Source: Monoplex corrugatus
Lineage: Eukaryota; Mollusca; Gastropoda; Littorinimorpha; Ranellidae
Length of the DNA stretch: 64,000 bases
Assembly (NCBI GenBank): GCA_030674185.1
Contig: JAPXFY010000015.1
Coordinates: 24,408,505 to 24,472,504, forward strand
Reading direction: 5' to 3'
Shown here: in pieces, positions 1-8,782 of the stretch
Layout of the letters: every line of letters begins with the position of its first letter
How positions within the stretch are numbered: the stretch's first letter is position 1
Position numbers and translations under genes: made by a program
Notes under the pieces: model-generated
What the model was told of the DNA's origin: nothing
The model's input: only the letters and a program-made list of their open reading frames with translations
Database searches by the model: none

Positions 1-510
1 TAGATACCTGTTCTCCTTGGGGACATGGCCTAAATAGGTATCTATTCACTCTGGGGACAGGGCTGTAAATAGGTACCTGTTCTCCGTGGGGACAGGACTG
101 TAAATAGGTACCTATTCTCCCTGGGAACACAGCTGTAAATAGATACCTGTTCTCCCTGGGGGCAGGGCCGTAAATAGGTATCTGTTCTGTCTAGTGGCAG
201 GGTTATAAATAGGTGCCTGTCCTTTCTGTGGACTGGGCTGTATATAGGTACATATTCTCTCAAAGGATAGAGAAAACTGTAAATGAATACCTGCTCTGTC
301 CAGGGACAGGGTTTAAATAGGTACCTATTCTCTCTAGGGACAGGGCTATAAATAGGTACCTATTTTCTTTAAGGACAGGGCTATAAATAGGTACCTATTC
401 TTCCTGGGGACAGGGCTGTAAATAGGTACCTGTTCTCACTGGGTTCAGGGCTATAAATAGGTACCTATTCTCTCTAGGGACAGGGCTGTAAATAGGTACC
501 TGTTCTTCCC
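1..510. repeat. 35-bp minisatellite, left block
   Basis: Tandem 35-bp units built from GGTACCTGTTCTCCC, then TGGGGACAGGGC, then TGTAAATA. Successive GGTACC/GGTATC cores are 35 bases apart. The array is cut off by the window start and interrupted at 511 by a retroposon. Open frames on both strands are by-products of the period. Confidence 0.95.
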
Positions 511-1055
511 CCGTGGGAATACCGGGGGCTCTTTCAGTATAAATAGTATCCCCACCTTCAGGAATTCTGTGCTAGAAATTTCCTCTTTTGTGTCACTCTT
601 TCTTTCTTCCTCCTTTGCTTTCTGTCACTTCTTCCTATCATTTTCTGCCTTGCTGGTCCGTTCAGCTGTATGTGTTTGATAAAGTCTTACATACTTTTTC
701 TTAGGATTGATAATTGGGTATGTGTATTGATTGCATTTTTGGCTCTAGGGAGGTGAGATATGCGGAAGCAATTCTAGGTAATTTATGTTATGCCTTTTTT
801 TGATATACGTTTTGGTGTGTCTTTAGGTATGCTTACATTTGTATTCAGGTGTATTTTTTCAAATTCCCTGTGCTATAAATTGGACGGAGTGGTCATCGCC
901 AGGGACACGTCCTTAGATTATGTGCGTGGATGCATTAATATATGTACTGAATTTTCTTTTCTTTTTTTTTTCCTGTTGAAGTTTTGTGTGTTTTGAAGCG
1001 GTTATAGCCCTGATATGGCTCTATGCAGTCGGCTGGGCTTTAATAAAAAATAACA
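511..1055 (+). mobile_element. Roughly 545-bp retroposon, copy 1
   Basis: First of about ten copies of one interspersed family. The head is CCGTGGGAATACCGGGGG, then GTATAAATAGTATCCCC; mid parts include TTAGGATTGATAATTGGGTA and TTGGCTCTAGGGA; the tail is GCAGTCGGCTGGGCTTTAA followed by an A/T-rich simple tail. The constant 5' and 3' ends and the A-rich tail indicate a non-autonomous retroposon (SINE-like or 3' LINE-derived). No convincing pol III A and B boxes were seen, but a TATAAATA lies near the 5' end. This copy sits inside the 35-bp minisatellite. Confidence 0.82.
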
Positions 1056-2155
1056 AGGTACTTGTTCTTCCTGGGGACAGGGCTGCAAATAGTAACGAGG
1101 TACCTGTTCTGCCTGGGGGCGGAGCTTAGGTCGGTACCTATTCTTTATAGGGACAGAGCTGTAAATAAATAACTATTCTGTCTGGGGATAGGGCTGTAAA
1201 TAGGTACTTGTTCTGCCTAGTGGCAGGGCTGTAAATATGTACCTGTTATCTCCAGTGGCAGGTCTATAAATGGGTGTCTGTCCTGTCTACGGACAGGGCT
1301 GTGTATAGGTACATATTCTCTCAAGGGATAGCGACAGAGCTGTAAATAAATACCTGTTTTCCCTGGGCACAGGGCTGTAAACCGGCACCTGTTCTCTCTA
1401 GTGACAGAGCTGTAAATGGGTACATGTTCTCTCTAGGGACAGAGCTGTAAATAAATACCTGTTCTATCTAGGGACAGAGCTATAAATAGGTACCTGTTAT
1501 CTCTAGGGACAGAGCTGTAAATAGATACCTATTCTGTCTAGGGACAGAGCTATAGATAGGTACCTGTTAATGTTATTTCTAGGGACAGAGCTGTAAATAA
1601 ATACCTATTCTGTCTAGGGACAGAGCTACAAATAGGTACCTATTATCTCTAGAGACAGGGCAGTAAATAGGTACCTGTTCTCCCTGGGGAAATGGCTGTA
1701 AATAGGTATCTGTTCTGCCTGGGAAAAGGGCTGTGAATAGGTACCTGTTCTCCCTGGGTACAGGGCTGTAAATAGGTACCTTTCTGTCAAGGAACAGAGC
1801 TGTAAATAAATACCTGTTCTTTTTGGGGACAGGGCTGTAAACAGGTACCTCTTCTCTCCAGGAACAGGGCTGCAAATAGGTACCTATTCTCTACAGACAC
1901 GGCCGTAAATAGGTACCTATCTCCATGGGACAGGGCTGTAAACAGGTACCTGTTCTCCATGGGACAGAGCTGTAAATAGGTACCTGTTCTGTCTAGGAAC
2001 AGGGCTATGAATATGTACCTATTCTCTGTAGGGACAACTGTAAATAAATAACCGATTCTTCCTAGAAACAAGGCTGTAACATGTACCTGTTCTTTCTCGG
2101 GACAGGGCTATAAATGGGTACCTATTCTCTCGAGGGATAGGGACAGAGCTGTATG
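1056..2155. repeat. 35-bp minisatellite, right block
   Basis: Continuation of the same 35-bp array beyond the retroposon at 511-1055. About 30 units, with more variants than the left block and several units of altered length. The repeated peptide seen in the minus frames (Tyr-Leu-Phe-Thr type) is only the repeat read in a frame lacking stops. Confidence 0.95.
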
Positions 2156-2503
2156 CAATGCTTTAGATATACTGTAAAATATTTGTCTTATTGTGATGCG
2201 ACATGCAATTTTGAACTCGATGTGACTGTCGTTCTGTAGTAGAGTTGTGAAAGAAGACCACAAATGTATGGAAATAATGATGGGTTTTGTATAAATAATG
2301 CTATACGTCGATCATTTGAGAACAGCGCCCATGCGCACGTGTGTGTGCGTGCGTGCATGTGTGTGTGCGTGTGTGTGTATGTGCGTGCGTGCGTGCGTGC
2401 GTGTGTGTGTGTGAATGTCAATGAGTCTGTGCGTGTGCGTGCCTGCTTGCATGAATCTGTGCGAGTCAAATCAAGTTTAGCTGTTTTGATTCGAGTCTTT
2501 CTG
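2156..2503. repeat. Spacer with TG/GCGTG microsatellite
   Basis: Unique-looking sequence followed by an imperfect (TG)n / GTGCGTGC run at about 2337-2415. No coding signal; the two open frames here are the dinucleotide repeat read on either strand. Confidence 0.8.
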
Positions 2504-2811
2504 CCATGGGAATGCCGGACGCTCTTTCATTGTAAATAGTATTTCCACCTTCTGGAAATTCTGTGCTAGAAATTTCCTTTTCTGTCATTCTTTGTTTCTT
2601 CTTTGCTCCTTTGCTTTCTCTGTTGTTTTCTATAAAACATTTCATACATTCTCATTGGATTGATAATTGGGTACGTGTGTTAAATGCATTTTTGACTCTG
2701 AGGAAATGTGATGTGCAGAAGCAAGTTTAGGCAAGTTAAGGTAATTTAGGCCAGATTTTATGTGTTTCGGTGTTTATGTATTTGTATTCATGTTTATTTA
2801 ATTTAAAACTC
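2504..2811 (+). mobile_element. Retroposon copy 2, 3' truncated
   Basis: Head ATGGGAATGCCGGACGCTC with GTAAATAGTATTTCC, followed by the family's middle section up to about 2811, where the next copy's head begins. It lacks the CGGCTGGGC tail. Confidence 0.75.
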
Positions 2812-3349
2812 CCCTGGGGACGCCGGGGGCTCTTGCAGTATAACTAGTAATTAGTATCCACACTTTCTGGAAATTCTGTGCCAAAAATTTCCAATTTTCT
2901 GTCACTCTTTGTCTATTTCTACTTCCTTTGCTTTCTGTCATTTCTTCCTATCATTTTTCTGCCTTGCTGGTTCATTCACTTGTATGTGATTGATAAAGTC
3001 TTACGAACTATCTCTTAGGATTGATAATCGGGTACATGATTAAGTGTATTTTTGGCTCTAGGGAAATGAGATATGCAGAAGCAATTTTAGGTAATTTAGG
3101 CCCGTTTTTATGTTTTAGTGTCCTTAGTTATGATTAAATTTGTATTCAGGTATGTTTTTGTAAATGTGCGATAAATTGGACGGAGTGGTGAACTCCAGGG
3201 GTATCTCCTTAGATTATGTGCGCGACTGCATTGATGTGTACTTAATTTTCTTTTCAATTTTTCCCTGTTTAGGTACTGTGTGTGTTCTGAACCGGTTACA
3301 ACCCTGATACGGCTCTACGCAGTCGGCTGGGCCTTAAATAAAAAATAAG
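2812..3349 (+). mobile_element. Retroposon copy 3
   Basis: Starts CCCTGGGGACGCCGGGGGC, runs through TTGATAATCGGGTACATGA and ends with CAGTCGGCTGGGCCTTAAA plus an A/T tail, so it is near full length. Directly abuts truncated copy 2. Confidence 0.82.
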
Positions 3350-3369
3350 TTTTAACAGTGATAGGTTTA

Positions 3370-3562
3370 TTTTGTTAAACGCCCCGGGTGATAAACTGGA
3401 AGTTATCAGTGCCAGGAGCATATCCTCAGATTGTGTGCGTACATGTATTGATATGTATACCTTATCTTTTTCCAGTTATTAATTGAAGTTCAGTGAAGTG
3501 TTGAGATGTTATAAGCCCTGATATGGTTCTGCGCAGTCGGATGGGTTTTAAACAATAATGAT
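3370..3562 (+). mobile_element. Retroposon copy 4, 3' half only
   Basis: Only the 3' half of the family (GGTGATAAACTGGAAG ... CCTGATATGGTTCTGCGCAG, then TCGGATGGGTTTTAAACAA). Its tail ends about 42 bases before the first M13 exon in the window, so the intron's pyrimidine tract follows directly on the retroposon tail. Confidence 0.75.
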
Positions 3563-3604
3563 AATGTATAGTTTGAGTCTTTCTTTTTTCCTTTCTTTCT
3601 CCAG

Positions 3605-3841
3605 AATTTGAAATGTTATTTTGTTTGTATTGTGAAATCAGCGGAGTTAGAGAAGCTGGGGGTAAAACCACTGCAAGATCTGGTCAATGGCACAGAGTGG
3701 TCTCTCACCTCATCAGGACCAGTCGACACCTCTGTGGATCTGGAATCAATGTTGATTCCTCTGTTGCACATGAAGTCCTATCCTCTCATTAAAGTCTTCA
3801 TTTCCATCGCCGTGGAGAACTCAACACAGTTTGTCACTTTG
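3605..3841 (+). CDS. M13 peptidase exon 1 of window
   Basis: 79 codons, phase 0 at the 3' end. A strong pyrimidine tract and CAG precede it and GTGAGT follows. The peptide contains CIVKSAELEKLGVKPLQDL, the conserved Cys plus 'E-x-L-G-x-K-P-L' stretch that follows the first helices of M13 ectodomains, and then a variable segment ending in NSTQFVTL with an N-glycosylation sequon. The first residues after the acceptor are less clearly homologous. The reading frame stays open past the donor, into the intron, which is not coding. The upstream exon carrying the CxDFYxYxCG motif of the family is not in the window. Confidence 0.88.
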
Positions 3842-4317
3842 GTGAGTCGCTCGCTTCGAGTAAAAAAAAAAAAGCTAGATAGTCCCATACCCCTCAAAGC
3901 TGAGTACGACCCAGAGGAGTGGGATGGTAGAGACCCCACTACTCGCTACTCCTGGGTGAGCAGTTTGATGACGGGTCCTACTCCTCTGCCTTGCCACTTT
4001 GCCTTTCCGAACCTGGACAAGGTTACGTACCCATTCTTAATTGTGTGCACTTTGAGGGCGCTCATTCAAAATTTCGTCGTGTGTACATTTTGTAAAGTCT
4101 TCTATTTAACACCTAGGACTTCATGTTCTGTTGATAACTGCGTCCTTAAGGTCTGTTTGAACAGATCAACTTTGGTGAAGATTGTGTTGGATATTCAGAC
4201 TATAATTTTTCGATGCTCATGGGGCTTTTCAAGTGCACTTACCAGATGGCCATGATCATGTAACGCATATATTATTCAAACATAAGATGTGTATTTATAG
4301 TCATACGCAAATGTGTA

Positions 4318-4420
4318 TATATATATATATGTATATATATGTATATATGCTTGTGCACCTTGTCATACATACATACATACATACATACATACATACATAC
4401 ATACAAACATACATGCATGC
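4318..4420. repeat. (AT)n and (CATA)n microsatellites
   Basis: ATATAT/GTATAT runs followed by about a dozen CATA units. The open frames across it (Tyr-Ile-His-Thr repeats) are repeat artefacts. The rest of 3842-4590 is intron with nothing else recognisable. Confidence 0.9.
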
Positions 4421-4589
4421 ACTCATGCACACGAAAGTGTCCAGCTTTGGGTTCTGTCTCCGCTCATCCTTCTTTTGTTGAATAGCAGCTGTTATACGGT
4501 ATTCAAATGTGACTGTGCCCTACGTGCACTGCAGTTGCCAGCTTCCTCTGTTGTGGACAGTCTTCCGAGTTTGTGATGTATGTTAATGC

Positions 4590-4887
4590 CACAGCTCATG
4601 AAGCTGGCCTTAGAAGGATCCTTGTATCACTATTGGTTTCGCTCTTGCCTCGATATCCTGGCTTCAGCTCATCTCCAGACATAATCATCTTTGGAATGCA
4701 GTTGTCTTCCATTTGGACAATGTATCCAATCCAGCAAAGCTTTGTTTTTGATAAGCAGAAACTCTGCGCTTGCAAGGCACACTTTTTTGCACTTGAAGGT
4801 TGGACACTCCATCTTGCCACATGAAGTTGCAGATCTTGCGCAGACATCTTTGGGGGACCCGTTCCATCTGCTGAATGTGCTGTGACC
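4590..4887 (-). pseudogene. RTE-like LINE ORF2 C-terminal fragment
   Basis: Read on the minus strand in three overlapping frames, the peptides LRKICNFMWQDGVSN and GYIVQMEDNCIPK resemble the C-terminal tail of RTE/BovB-type LINE ORF2 ('W-x-D-x-V-x-N-x-x-V ... L-x-W-x-G-H-V-x-R-M-x-D-x-R-x-P-K'). Frame changes and missing residues mark it as dead. It stops at the adjacent SINE. Confidence 0.6.
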
Positions 4888-5166
4888 AGTCACCGTGGTG
4901 TAATGGTTAGCGCAACGGACTACCGACTGGAAGGTTCTGGGTCCGAATCCCCATCAGTCCCATCAAAATCATTGCGGGATTTTTCAGCTGTAACCGGCCC
5001 CAGCCCAGAGTTGGGTGTGCTATGGGTTCATTAGGAAGACTAGGACCACACAGTCAGTCTCATCCACTTCACGGATGCGTCATAGAGGGTGTTGCTCAGG
5101 TCTTCTGACCAGCACCGCAGGTGTCTTATCTCTGGGCCCGGTTGACGCCAGGATATACTCCTAATC
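4888..5166 (+). mobile_element. tRNA-derived SINE
   Basis: A tRNA-like head with A box TGGTGTAATGG (4896-4906) and a B-box-like GGGTCCGAATCCC around 4940-4951, followed by a non-tRNA body ending near the Tc1-like element. The extra body and poor cloverleaf fit a SINE rather than a tRNA gene. Confidence 0.7.
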
Positions 5167-5172
5167 ATAATT

Positions 5173-6760
5173 TAAGGGCCACTTCTTCCTTCCTCTCTAA
5201 TTTTAAGTTGAAATAATTGACAATGTTTAGAATTGATTCTATGTTTTATTTCATCATTTCCACACCTGTTTTGGAAAAAGAAATTAGCACAATGACCCAT
5301 TAGTGAACAGCACATGCATTTAAAGGAACATCCCCCCCTTTTCAAAAAACAGAAAGTGTCAGATTTGGCCAATCTGTTTTCAATATCGCGTGTGTCCGCC
5401 CCGAGCCTGGATGCATGCTTCACAGCGCCGATGCATCGACCCCACAAGGGTACGGAGTGTGTCCTGAGGGATGGCCGCCCACTCGATCTGCAGGATGTCG
5501 ACCAGCCTGGCCAGGGTGCCCGGTGGGGGGTGGTTGTCCCTGATGCGCCTCCCGAGCACATCCCAGAGGTGTTCAATTGGGTTCAGGTCAGGTGAGCACG
5601 CTGGCCAGGCCATACGGACGACTTCATGCTGCTCCAGGAAGTCGGTCACAAGGCGTGCTCGATGCGCAGGTGCATTGTCGTCCTGGAAGATGGCGCCTTG
5701 ACCAAGGTCCACAAGCGCAGGCAGTGCCACGGCCGCCAGAACCTCGTCCCGGTACCGGACCCCGTTCAGGATGCCGTCAATGGGGAGCAGGGGGGTCCGG
5801 GTACCACGGCTCATGCCACCCCACACCATCACTGACCCGCTGCCGTACCGGTTATGCTCTTGGACAGTGGCGTCAGCGAACCTCTCCCCTTGACGTCGCC
5901 ACACCCGAGCCCGGCCATCGTTAAAGGTCAAGGTGAACCTGGACTCATCCGAAAACAAGACCCGGGCCCACTGTTGCCTTGTCCAGGTCACGTGCTCCCT
6001 GGCCCAGGTCATGCGGCGCACTCTGTTGACCGGTGACAGCACGGGTCGGACGGCCGGTCTCCGTGACCTCAAGTTTGCCTCATGTAGCCGTCTTCTCACC
6101 GTGCTGCAGCTGATGTTAGCACCTGTTGCGTCCCTCAGCTGACCCCTCAAGGTCACCGCAGTGGATGCCCTTTCCCTCAGGACGGAGAGGGCAAGGTAGC
6201 GGTCTTGCTGTCTTGTCGTTACTCTGGGTCGACCCGTGTGACGCCTTTCCTGGACTGCTCCAGTCTCATTGAAGCGCTCCAGCAGTCTCTGGATTGTGGA
6301 ATGCGACACTTCAAGTCGTCTAGCAACTTCCCGCTGCGCTAGGCCTTCATCAAGCAGAGCGAGGGCTCTCCCCCGCTGCTCATCCGTCATCCGTCGTCTT
6401 GCAAGCATGGTTAAAACGAACCAAGAACGGGTCCTTTTTATCCTCGTCTGCGGGCAACTTTGGCTGGAGTAGTGTTCAAAAAGGGCTTGCCTTGCACGTG
6501 CAAAGCGAATTTTGTCGCTACCTTGCCTGCGTCGTCAGAGAGACCCTGCTGAAGATTCGACAATTTCGTGTGGAAATTGTCTTCCTTGGGCCGCCCATTG
6601 CAAATCGGCAAATCCCCAAACACGTGCCAAAAGGAAACTGCAATGTTGTCTGAGCTCTTATCCATTCAGTTACGGCAACGAATTGGAGAAAAGAGTAAGA
6701 GAAAATAGGTTATTTCTCCTTTCAAAAATTGACTCAAAAACGTTCCTGGCCCTTCAATAA
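5173..6760 (-). mobile_element. Tc1-like transposon, ends not resolved
   Basis: Approximate span of the element around the intact transposase. The best candidate terminus is AAGGGCCA at about 5174 and its inverted counterpart TGGCCCTT at about 6749, but the match beyond eight bases is poor and no clean TA duplication is visible, so the limits are tentative. Confidence 0.35.
5380..6408 (-). CDS. Tc1-like (DD34E) transposase, intact ORF
   Basis: 342 codons without a stop or frameshift. Residues 5-110 form a paired helix-turn-helix DNA-binding region (EVARRLEVSHSTIQRLLERF and a second TVRRRLHEANL helix) with a basic GRPRVTTRQQ linker. The catalytic core follows: first Asp in VLFSDESRF, second in FQDDNAPAH, Glu in DLNPIEHLWD, with 34 residues between the second Asp and the Glu, the DD34E spacing of Tc1 elements. 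A cut-and-paste transposase normally moves the element between its inverted repeats at TA sites. The gene is markedly GC-rich against the AT-rich surroundings. An upstream ATG at 6408 gives the family's usual length. The ORF is antisense to the host gene. Confidence 0.95.
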   Translation of the reverse strand: MLARRRMTDEQRGRALALLDEGLAQREVARRLEVSHSTIQRLLERFNETGAVQERRHTGRPRVTTRQQDRYLALSVLRERASTAVTLRGQLRDATGANISCSTVRRRLHEANLRSRRPAVRPVLSPVNRVRRMTWAREHVTWTRQQWARVLFSDESRFTLTFNDGRARVWRRQGERFADATVQEHNRYGSGSVMVWGGMSRGTRTPLLPIDGILNGVRYRDEVLAAVALPALVDLGQGAIFQDDNAPAHRARLVTDFLEQHEVVRMAWPACSPDLNPIEHLWDVLGRRIRDNHPPPGTLARLVDILQIEWAAIPQDTLRTLVGSMHRRCEACIQARGGHTRY

Positions 6761-7086
6761 TGACGTGTAGTATATATTATGATAGTAAGCGTTGAGTACA
6801 GCCCTGTCACGCAGTCTCAATCCTAGATGGAACTCCATGGTGTCGTGATTATCATCCTCATCGCCATCATAATCATTGCATGTAAAAAAAAAATGCTCCA
6901 GCTTCTATAGCCAGTAAAGGGGCGTAGAAAATGGGGCGTAAAAAAGGTGAGCACAAAGGTCACCTCCCTGAATGCGATGATCCTTAAAAAAAAGGTGTGC
7001 TGTAAGTAGGTAGTCCACATCTCAGCAGCGCAACAGGATGATCAAGACTACATTGTACATGTACAACTCTGCACGATAATCTTAGG
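6761..7086. other. Intron with a dispersed repeat fragment
   Basis: No gene. The stretch GCACAAAGGTCACCTCCCTG with a following TGCGATGAT (about 6951-6983) recurs in diverged form at 54264-54295, so at least this part is an interspersed repeat. Confidence 0.55.
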
Positions 7087-7440
7087 GAGAAGACTGGCAG
7101 AATGGTTCAGACGTTCGCCTGCCAATAACTAAACTCGAGGTTCCAGGGTTCGCTCCCCGTAGACGCCTCGACTTTTCCCCTCAGTTTGACCGGAAAATCG
7201 AACTGAACGTCTAATCCTTCGGAAGGGGACGAAAAACGAGTCGGACCCGTGTGACTTCTGGCTGCGCACGGTAAAGATCCCACGGCAATTAAAATCATGA
7301 AGAACAGAGCATTGCCCGGCTGCCTAAGTAAATATGTTGGAGAGATAGGTTGATTTCCTAAGTCCCGCCCCTTTGAAGACCAATTAGCCTTCTTGCCTTT
7401 TTGAAGTCTTGTTTTAAAAAAAAGTGAATAAGAATATGAA
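7087..7440 (+). mobile_element. tRNA-derived SINE with conserved metazoan central domain
   Basis: A box TGGCAGAATGG (7095-7105) and B box GGTTCGCTCC (7147-7156) in a tRNA-like head, then a body with CCTTCGGAAGGGGACG, GTGTGACTTCTGGCTGCGC and AAAGATCCCACGGCAA. That 'GTGCAC-x-AAAGA-x-CCCACGGCA' core is the highly conserved domain known from SINEs of molluscs and other metazoans. It looks close to full length; the tail ends in a run of A with AATAAGAATATGAA. Confidence 0.78.
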
Positions 7441-7738
7441 TTTGAAGCGAGGGAGAGGGAATGGGCGTCGCCCTCGTGGTGCTAGCCCCAGGAAAAGTTG
7501 AGGTCTATGCACCTTACTCCCCTATGACCCCAGGGTTATGGAGCTATCTAGGTAGAACCTCAGGACCTGGCCAGCCCGTAGGTTTGTGTGAGGGCTTAAG
7601 GCTTGTGCCATGATCTCTGGATCTTCTCTATCACATGGCACCTGTGACGTTAGTGTATATAGAATTAATTCCGAGCGCGGAGACGTCATCTTGAGAAACC
7701 GAAACTGAAACTTAGTGGCGAACCTATTGCCATAGTCT
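7441..7738. other. Intron, nothing recognised
   Basis: Moderately GC-rich intron sequence between the SINE and the RTE fragment. I see no gene, repeat unit or motif. Confidence 0.5.
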
Positions 7739-8066
7739 TACTACAACCTGTTGGTCAACTTTCCAAAGGCATAGGTAGCCTTGGAGATACGCAGCAAGAC
7801 CTCAACATCAAGAGGTCCATTACTGCCCACTGTACTACCTAAGTAGCAAAATTTGTCCAGTCTTCATTCCTGATTGTTGATGACAGTCTCCATGGTAAAG
7901 TGCTGGAAGCATCAGACGGTATTGGCTGAAACATGTCCTCACTTTTGTTGACACTTATTGTAAGGCAAAAGTATTTGTATGCTGTAGCAAATAGACCAGT
8001 AATGCGCTGGATGTCCTCGTGTGAATTTGCAGCCAACCATAGTGATCTGCAAAGGGATTTTTCCAC
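7739..8066 (-). pseudogene. RTE-like reverse transcriptase fragment
   Basis: Minus-strand peptide containing AANSHEDIQRITGLFATAYK, then LTISVNKSEDMFQPIPSD, followed in another frame by EVLLRISKATYAFGKL. This matches the RT thumb region of RTE/BovB LINEs ('S-x-x-D-L-Q-x-I-L-x-x-F ... F-G-L-T-I-N-x-x-K-T-E ... R-I-x-K-A'). Frame changes show it is inactive. Confidence 0.7.
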
Positions 8067-8091
8067 AAGTCGGTTTTGAGCAAGTTGGGTG

Positions 8092-8103
8092 TGTGTGTGT
8101 GTT

Positions 8104-8167
<64 letters not shown>
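8092..8167. repeat. (TG)n microsatellite
   Basis: About 75 bases of almost pure GT dinucleotides; the poly-Cys-Val and poly-Thr-His frames across it are artefacts. Confidence 0.97.
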
Positions 8168-8168
<1 letters not shown>

Positions 8169-8290
8169 TTCTGTCAGCGTTCAAACTCGCTGAAAGCTTC
8201 AGTTCAGACGTCAGGTAGGCTAAGCCAGTGTCTTCAAAAGGAGTCGAGCCAGCTATGAATCTTAGCGCGATGAATCAGAGGTGAACCTTT

Positions 8291-8422
8291 ACCAAGATAA
8301 TAATGATACAAGTAGTGATGATAATGATACAAGTAGTAGTTGTAGTAGTAGTAATAATAGTAGTAGTAGTTACTAGTAGCAGTAGTAGCAGCAGCAGTAT
8401 TAGTAGTAGTAGTGGTAGTAAC
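8291..8422. repeat. (AGT)n-type trinucleotide microsatellite
   Basis: Imperfect AGT/AGC/ATA trinucleotide run ending about 20 bases before the acceptor of M13 exon 2. Confidence 0.9.
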
Positions 8423-8444
8423 AATGATAAATTCTAATTTTCAG

Positions 8445-8627
8445 ATTGACAGCGCCGAGCTTCAGCTGAAGCGCGACTACTTGTTAATGGGACGTAACTC
8501 TTCTGTGGTGATGGCGTACGCAGAATCGAAACGTCAGGCAGCGATGCGTGTGCTCGGTGTGGCTCCTTCGGACAACCTGACCACAGCCATTGACGAAGTC
8601 ATAGACTTTGAAATCAAATTGGCCAAG
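8445..8627 (+). CDS. M13 peptidase exon 2 of window
   Basis: 61 codons, phase 0 at both ends. The acceptor is TTTTCAG and the donor GTGAAT. The peptide starts [14 protein letters not shown], matching the family's 'D-Q-S-G-L-x-L-P-x-R-D-Y-Y-L' segment, and ends [13 protein letters not shown], matching 'V-L-x-F-E-T-x-L-A'. An NSS sequon lies in the middle. A long TC microsatellite begins five bases inside the intron, so the donor abuts a pyrimidine repeat. Confidence 0.92.
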
Positions 8628-8630
8628 GTG

Positions 8631-8633
<3 letters not shown>

Positions 8634-8718
<85 letters not shown>
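8634..8718. repeat. (TC)n microsatellite at a splice donor
   Basis: Pure TC/CT repeat beginning a few bases after the GTGAAT donor of M13 exon 2 and ending where LINE A begins. A matching TC tract lies at the other end of LINE A. Confidence 0.97.
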
Positions 8719-8721
<3 letters not shown>

Positions 8722-8782
8722 AGCAAAGAAGAGGACAAGACAGAAAAATGCCGAACGACTTTAATGCCCATCGCATAGCGAT

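Noticed and set aside
1579..2071. Long minus-strand open frames with repeated Tyr-Leu-Phe-Thr peptides
   Set aside because: They are the 35-bp minisatellite translated; no codon structure or start context.
3842..4255. Extension of M13 exon 1 past the donor
   Set aside because: The frame runs through a consensus GTGAGT and loses all M13 similarity; exon 2 continues correctly from the splice.
4888..4960. Possible tRNA gene
   Set aside because: A and B boxes are present, but the cloverleaf stems do not pair well and a SINE body follows.
8412..8723. Exon 2 frame ending in a Ser-Leu repeat
   Set aside because: The Ser-Leu run is the intronic TC repeat after the splice donor.
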